From NCBI GenBank assembly GCA_947589335.1, contig CANPZH010000044.1, positions 1-10,741 on the forward strand: 10,741 nucleotides of DNA. Direction: 5' to 3'. Source of the stretch: an uncultured Clostridia bacterium. GTDB lineage: Bacteria > Bacillota > Clostridia > Christensenellales > Borkfalkiaceae. Every line of letters begins with the position of its first letter. The stretch's first letter is position 1. A program made the translations under genes and the position numbers. The notes beneath the pieces were generated by a model. The model was given only the letters and a program-made list of their open reading frames with translations, had not been told where the DNA came from and searched no databases. This document shows positions 8,601 through 10,741 of this stretch, piece after piece.

Positions 8601-10741
8601 CCGTCGCGTCCGACGCCGAGACGGCCCTCATCGCCGAGATAATAGCACTCGGTGAAGGCATTTTCGCGGATGGTGAGCCCGTTGTCGTTCGCACTGCCGA
8701 GGAAGGTCACCTTTTCGAGGTCGCTGCAGCCCCGGAATGCGCCGCTGCCGATGTTCTCCACCCAGGCGGGGATCACGAGATTGTGGAGCTTGGCGAAGCT
8801 CTTGAAGGCGTCTTTGCCGATGGAGGTGATCTCCGCGGGAATGCTGTATTCTCCCCTGCTGCCGAGCGTTCTGCCGCGCGGGAAGAACACGAGCTCCAAG
8901 CCGTAATCGCTGTCCACCGCGAGCATGCTGAAGGTCTCTCCGCCGTAGTTATCTTCGACGCTGTGATAGATCCCGCCCTCTTCCACATAGACGTTGATGA
9001 GGGAACTGAGCTGTCCGACCGAGTCTCTCGTGGCATTCGAGAGCCGCTTGGGCAGCGTGATCGAGGTGATGCCCGAAGTTCCGAATGCGCTGTCGCGGAT
9101 GTCGAGCGCGGTAGCCTCCGTTTCGCCCTCCTGTGCGGGAATGAAATTGACCGTCTTCAAAGGGGTATAGTAATGGAACGCGTTCGCCTCGACGAGGGAG
9201 ATCGTCGCGGGGAAGTTGATCGTCACGAGTTTGACATAGCTCGAGCTCGACGCATAGAAGGAGCCCGTGGGGATGACGCTGACCGTGCGGGTCGTGCCGT
9301 CTCCGAAGGTCACGCTCGAGGGCACGGTGTACTCCGTCGCCGCGCGGGCGTAGGGATAGAAGGCAAGCTCCGTTCTGCCGCTGTCCGCTTCCATATTATA
9401 ATAGAAGAGCACGCCGCCCACGGAGGCATAGCGGACGTCGCCCGACCAGCCGTCCCGTTCGATGATGTTGATGGTCTGGAGGGCATGGCACCCGTCGAAC
9501 GCCGCCGCATTGGTGGCGAGGGTGATGATCTTGATCGACTCGGGAATGTTGACCGTCACGAGCGTCGTGCACTTCGAGAAGTCCTCGACGGTGGTGACCT
9601 CCGCTCCCTCGTAGGTCGCGGGGATGGTGATCTCCGTGACATAGCCGATCCCTTCCCCTTTGGAGACGGAATATGTCCCGTCCTCACGGCGGTCGAAGGA
9701 ATAGATCGCCGTCCAGACCGCATGCAGCTCGATGTCGCCCATACGCGTATAGTTATGGACGCTCTTGCCGGTATGGTCCGTATAGCAGTTGGAATTGTCG
9801 CCCGAGGGCGTTTCCCCTTCATACCAGCCGCGGAACGCCATCTTGATGTCCGAGGACACGGGCACGGGAAGCTGGAAGGGCGAGCCGTAGACGACGGTCT
9901 GCTGCTCGATCTCCTCCGCGCCGTATCTGCCGACGTCGAAGGTCACCGTGTAGCGGTTCCCCGCCCAAGCGGCGAACAGCGTCGTATCCGCGCTGCCTTC
10001 GAAGACGGAGCCCTCTCCGAAGGACGTCCCCTCTCCGCCGGCGGCGGAGAACCAGCCGGCAAAGGCATAGCCGCGCCGCGAGGGGCTCGGGAGTTTCATC
10101 GGATCGCCGCTCGCCTTGTAGACGGAGCCGACTTCATCCTCCGCGCCCTGCACGTCGAGGGTGATCTCATAGACGGTGACTTTGACGGTCTTCCAGCCGT
10201 CCGTGCCCGCGGGAGAGACGGCGATCTCCGTCTCGCCCTTCGCGGTGAAGGTCACGTCATAGGAGTTCGCATTCTCCACCGGAACGGGATCTGCATCGCC
10301 CACGCGGACTTCATATTCCGATACGCCGAGAATATAGTCCCAATATACGCGGCCCCCGCGGTATTCCACGTTCTCGAGGCCGCCCGTCCGCAGCACAAGT
10401 TCGTCCGAAGCAACGGAATCCTTCGTCCCGTCCGCGCTCAGCGCGCGCACCGTCACTCGGTATTCCGTCTTCCCCTCTTCGAAGTATTCGTCCTTGAAGA
10501 GGAACTCCGCTCCCTCCGCGGTATACTGTTTCCCGTTGACCGTCACTTCATATCCCGAAGCGCCCGCTATGCTCTGCCATGCGATCGTATCCGCATCCTT
10601 CAGCCATATGCTCCCGGGCGTCGCAAGCCGCTTCTTCTCATAGGAGAAGGTCGCCGCCGCGGGAGAGAGCCAGCCGCGCGCCACGGGCGTCACGCTCAGT
10701 TCGAGCTGTCCCGCCGCGTAGCCCTTCAGTGCAACGCTCCT
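2663..10741 (-). CDS. Giant BspA-type leucine-rich-repeat surface protein with FN3-like and InlB B-repeat modules (5' end outside window)
   Basis: One frame of 2692 residues stays open to the right edge. The GTG at 10693 has no special claim as start, so the true N-terminus and any signal peptide lie outside. Modules in order: an FN3-like domain (about 10624-10385, with TIAWQSIAGASGYEVTV); a second FN3-like module (10384-10160, with YWDYILGVSEYEV); and two InlB/Listeria-Bacteroides repeats (about 10165-9965 and 9952-9713, with RRGYAFAGWF...AAW and FRGWYEG...HAVW). Then comes a BspA/LRR_5 array from about 9706 to 2790 with the motif xIPxxVTxIGxxAFxxCxxLxxV. At 22-25 residues per unit this implies roughly 90 units (estimated, not counted). 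The C-terminus (SSFSGWTEEQTVYF...) looks like a solenoid cap. There is no LPXTG, transmembrane segment or dockerin there, so anchoring must be N-terminal or absent. Stops are TGA CAT TGA. The role is probably adhesion or ligand binding outside the cell; the ligand is unknown. Confidence 0.92.
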   Translation of the reverse strand, partial: RSVALKGYAAGQLELSVTPVARGWLSPAAATFSYEKKRLATPGSIWLKDADTIAWQSIAGASGYEVTVNGKQYTAEGAEFLFKDEYFEEGKTEYRVTVRALSADGTKDSVASDELVLRTGGLENVEYRGGRVYWDYILGVSEYEVRVGDADPVPVENANSYDVTFTAKGETEIAVSPAGTDGWKTVKVTVYEITLDVQGAEDEVGSVYKASGDPMKLPSPSRRGYAFAGWFSAAGGEGTSFGEGSVFEGSADTTLFAAWAGNRYTVTFDVGRYGAEEIEQQTVVYGSPFQLPVPVSSDIKMAFRGWYEGETPSGDNSNCYTDHTGKSVHNYTRMGDIELHAVWTAIYSFDRREDGTYSVSKGEGIGYVTEITIPATYEGAEVTTVEDFSKCTTLVTVNIPESIKIITLATNAAAFDGCHALQTINIIERDGWSGDVRYASVGGVLFYYNMEADSGRTELAFYPYARAATEYTVPSSVTFGDGTTRTVSVIPTGSFYASSSSYVKLVTINFPATISLVEANAFHYYTPLKTVNFIPAQEGETEATALDIRDSAFGTSGITSITLPKRLSNATRDSVGQLSSLINVYVEEGGIYHSVEDNYGGETFSMLAVDSDYGLELVFFPRGRTLGSRGEYSIPAEITSIGKDAFKSFAKLHNLVIPAWVENIGSGAFRGCSDLEKVTFLGSANDNGLTIRENAFTECYYLGDEGRLGVGRDGIELPANLVALERFAFSNTPRLKKVRVNSVNITNFAPSAFLNTEGGAGAVEEVYLSKDVPEFEILNVFGRTLKSVHVEQGNAAYWSDDYGVLYNAEQTQLIFFPTDWTGDYTIPEQITEIANGMFSDRTGLTGIVVHGGVTSIGPSAFRGCKGLLSVVFENDGTEPLTIGQNAFQSCSKLTTLTLPDRLVSIGSHAFDSCDGLGEVKLPRDLETIELYELYGSCTAFSSCSNIVFSVDPENKHFAVIDGVLYTMRETKLHAADEETVFVPDILLFCPETVRGKVTVSPYIRMIAGYAFERLPDITAIEFTDLIPTYNPETGTEEYDLQIVPCTSSLGPDGAIRFCSGLQEVRFPAGLTTMGQGFFCTSTGTDQTTLTKITIPNTVTAILDKAISGLKYLENLIFEPGNENVPLTFGDGSGSGVFGSTGSTAFTSITFPERLASIGKSAFSAQTNLAEVVFLGAYKDGLTIGDSAFSSRTRLTSANLPEGLKSVGASAFYNTALKDITLPSTLETIGNSAFQGLSSGAMFDGRSLTIPKSVTTIGESAFRQTMLASVTVEEGSKLTNLGAHAFQGCTKLREFTFEGLTKEESYGGLTIGMEAFSGATSLRSFVIPKVVTSIGDSAFSGATSLASITFEEGEEASRLTSIGATAFQKTAISSFYFPETEDTLALGGQLFKGCPGLKTVYISSKINSISNVFNGCSTIENIQISDANEEFSAGKGDGIIYDAAGESILMIYTVKNGAFDMSGSSATKIGAGAFANQTEITSVVIPATVESIEKSAFENCINLETVTIAAGSSLTTIGQGAFRNCWNLASINLEAAVHLASLADAENKNTSGGVFMNCYALKKVTFGAGLTSLGSYLFYNSGIEEVDLSGATQLDSLGDHVFYQSKTLETVKLPASIVFLGLYTFNTCTALNRVGVYTDEESWNAIEPYTVDLTGLTGLVHTGGSNGAPANASSTASSELFRNCSSIRTVRFPQSIRTIGYCMFNSCSALDTITGIENVTLIGNSCFLGTAFTSFTVPSSVETLGSSFLQNCTQLRTVVFAQNEHIATVPGGLFNGCTALESVDFSGVAGADLGTSSTSLFQKSGIRSVDLSMLNTTMLPNTTFSDCPNLEEVKLPNSIEWFGTTAFKNCPSLVKVGTADIWDSIPEGTVDLSKTAITHIASTSKTGTASATAKVETFMGDTSIKKVILPAECVQLGQSVFDGCTSLEEVLINGHEKNLEGLTMIGKYCFQNTGFTSVTVPETVEKWATNSSYAFAGCLKLKSVEISNAAMANASTANYMFSDCTALTDIKFEDGFNRTLPTYLFKGCTALEAVDLSNTALTALPNYLFQGCTGLTRANLANKVLKTFGTYIFDGCTLLADITLPDTITTLGNYSFRGTGFKTFDLTPYTNLTSLGNYLFANCPELKEVTFPKNEKFNFAGTHTFEGCHELIKVDLSGTGITRFTNSATGEVTTYTSSNSNIFADCTSLTTVLLPEGFEQVGGSAFRGCTSLTEFDFTNITKIGLGAFMDSGITEAHFSEKLALVGCNAGDSSDAAYGGYPFTGSALKKITVAEGNTNYKTIGDVVLIAIADHAVAAVAGGATLENGVLDLSSETISVVRGYTFKGVTGIKEVILPEGVTELSAYAFADSSFEKVNIPSTVTTMEKYLFQNSAVKKVVFPEKITSIGQYALANSAVEEVELPSTLTFIAYRAFDSSALKSVTIPKSVTSIGQYAFTNCLQLTSVTFEGTGEFTFTNSSDAANNGDNNVFRGCENLSSVKFGEETTTISNYLFQELTALTQIEIPETVTTIGTYAFDGSGLTSVTIPAGVTVIEDYSFQNTPLTKVEILGEVTNIDKYAFRGTASLTSFTIPETVVDLGQYAFSGSGLTEIVIPGSVTQIEAQAFSECTQLTSVTLNEGLTTIGANAFTNSVNISSIVMPVSVTSFAASSFSGWTEEQTVYFQISRFELVALMGVDWIGSITANVVYEYEPSAD

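Noticed and set aside
10645..10693. GTG at 10693 as the start of the giant gene
   Set aside because: The frame remains open to the window edge, there is no ribosome site, and no signal peptide follows it. The gene most likely begins to the right of the window.

Overview
The window looks like chromosomal DNA from an uncultured, fairly GC-rich anaerobic bacterium, most likely a gut-type Firmicute of the Clostridia. This placement is inferred from four things: giant BspA-type leucine-rich-repeat proteins with InlB B-repeats, a GH51 arabinofuranosidase preceded by an apparent lipoprotein signal, a strong sigma-A-type promoter with a G-rich Shine-Dalgarno, and short GC-rich stem/U-tract terminators. 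No 16S or housekeeping gene is present, so the rank cannot be fixed.

Both genes lie on the minus strand, so the window reads biologically from right to left. From 10741 to 2663 runs one uninterrupted reading frame of 2692 residues whose start lies beyond the right edge. It encodes a very large secreted protein: two fibronectin-III-like modules, two InlB B-repeats, then about 2,300 residues of BspA-type leucine-rich repeats and a C-terminal cap. An intrinsic terminator (2615-2655) follows. A separate promoter (2554-2582) and a clear ribosome binding site then drive a GH51 alpha-L-arabinofuranosidase gene (2523 to 209). That gene carries an apparent lipoprotein signal but is split by a one-base frameshift near position 1918, although both catalytic glutamates remain encoded. 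Its last 14 codons, stop included, are followed by a diverged 42-bp tandem copy, then an intrinsic terminator (128-156).

The left 130 bases hold no gene. They contain a 34-35-bp direct repeat and an inverted copy of its first 14 bases, which could be part of a dispersed intergenic repeat.

Functionally, the pair suggests an extracellular face built for plant polysaccharide: an adhesin-like scaffold next to an arabinose-releasing lipoprotein. They are separate transcription units, so co-function is only inferred. I found no tRNA, rRNA, CRISPR array, insertion sequence, phage gene or defence gene. The most unusual points are the size and architecture of the repeat protein, the frameshifted enzyme gene, the duplicated stop-codon segment and the repeat cluster at the left edge.
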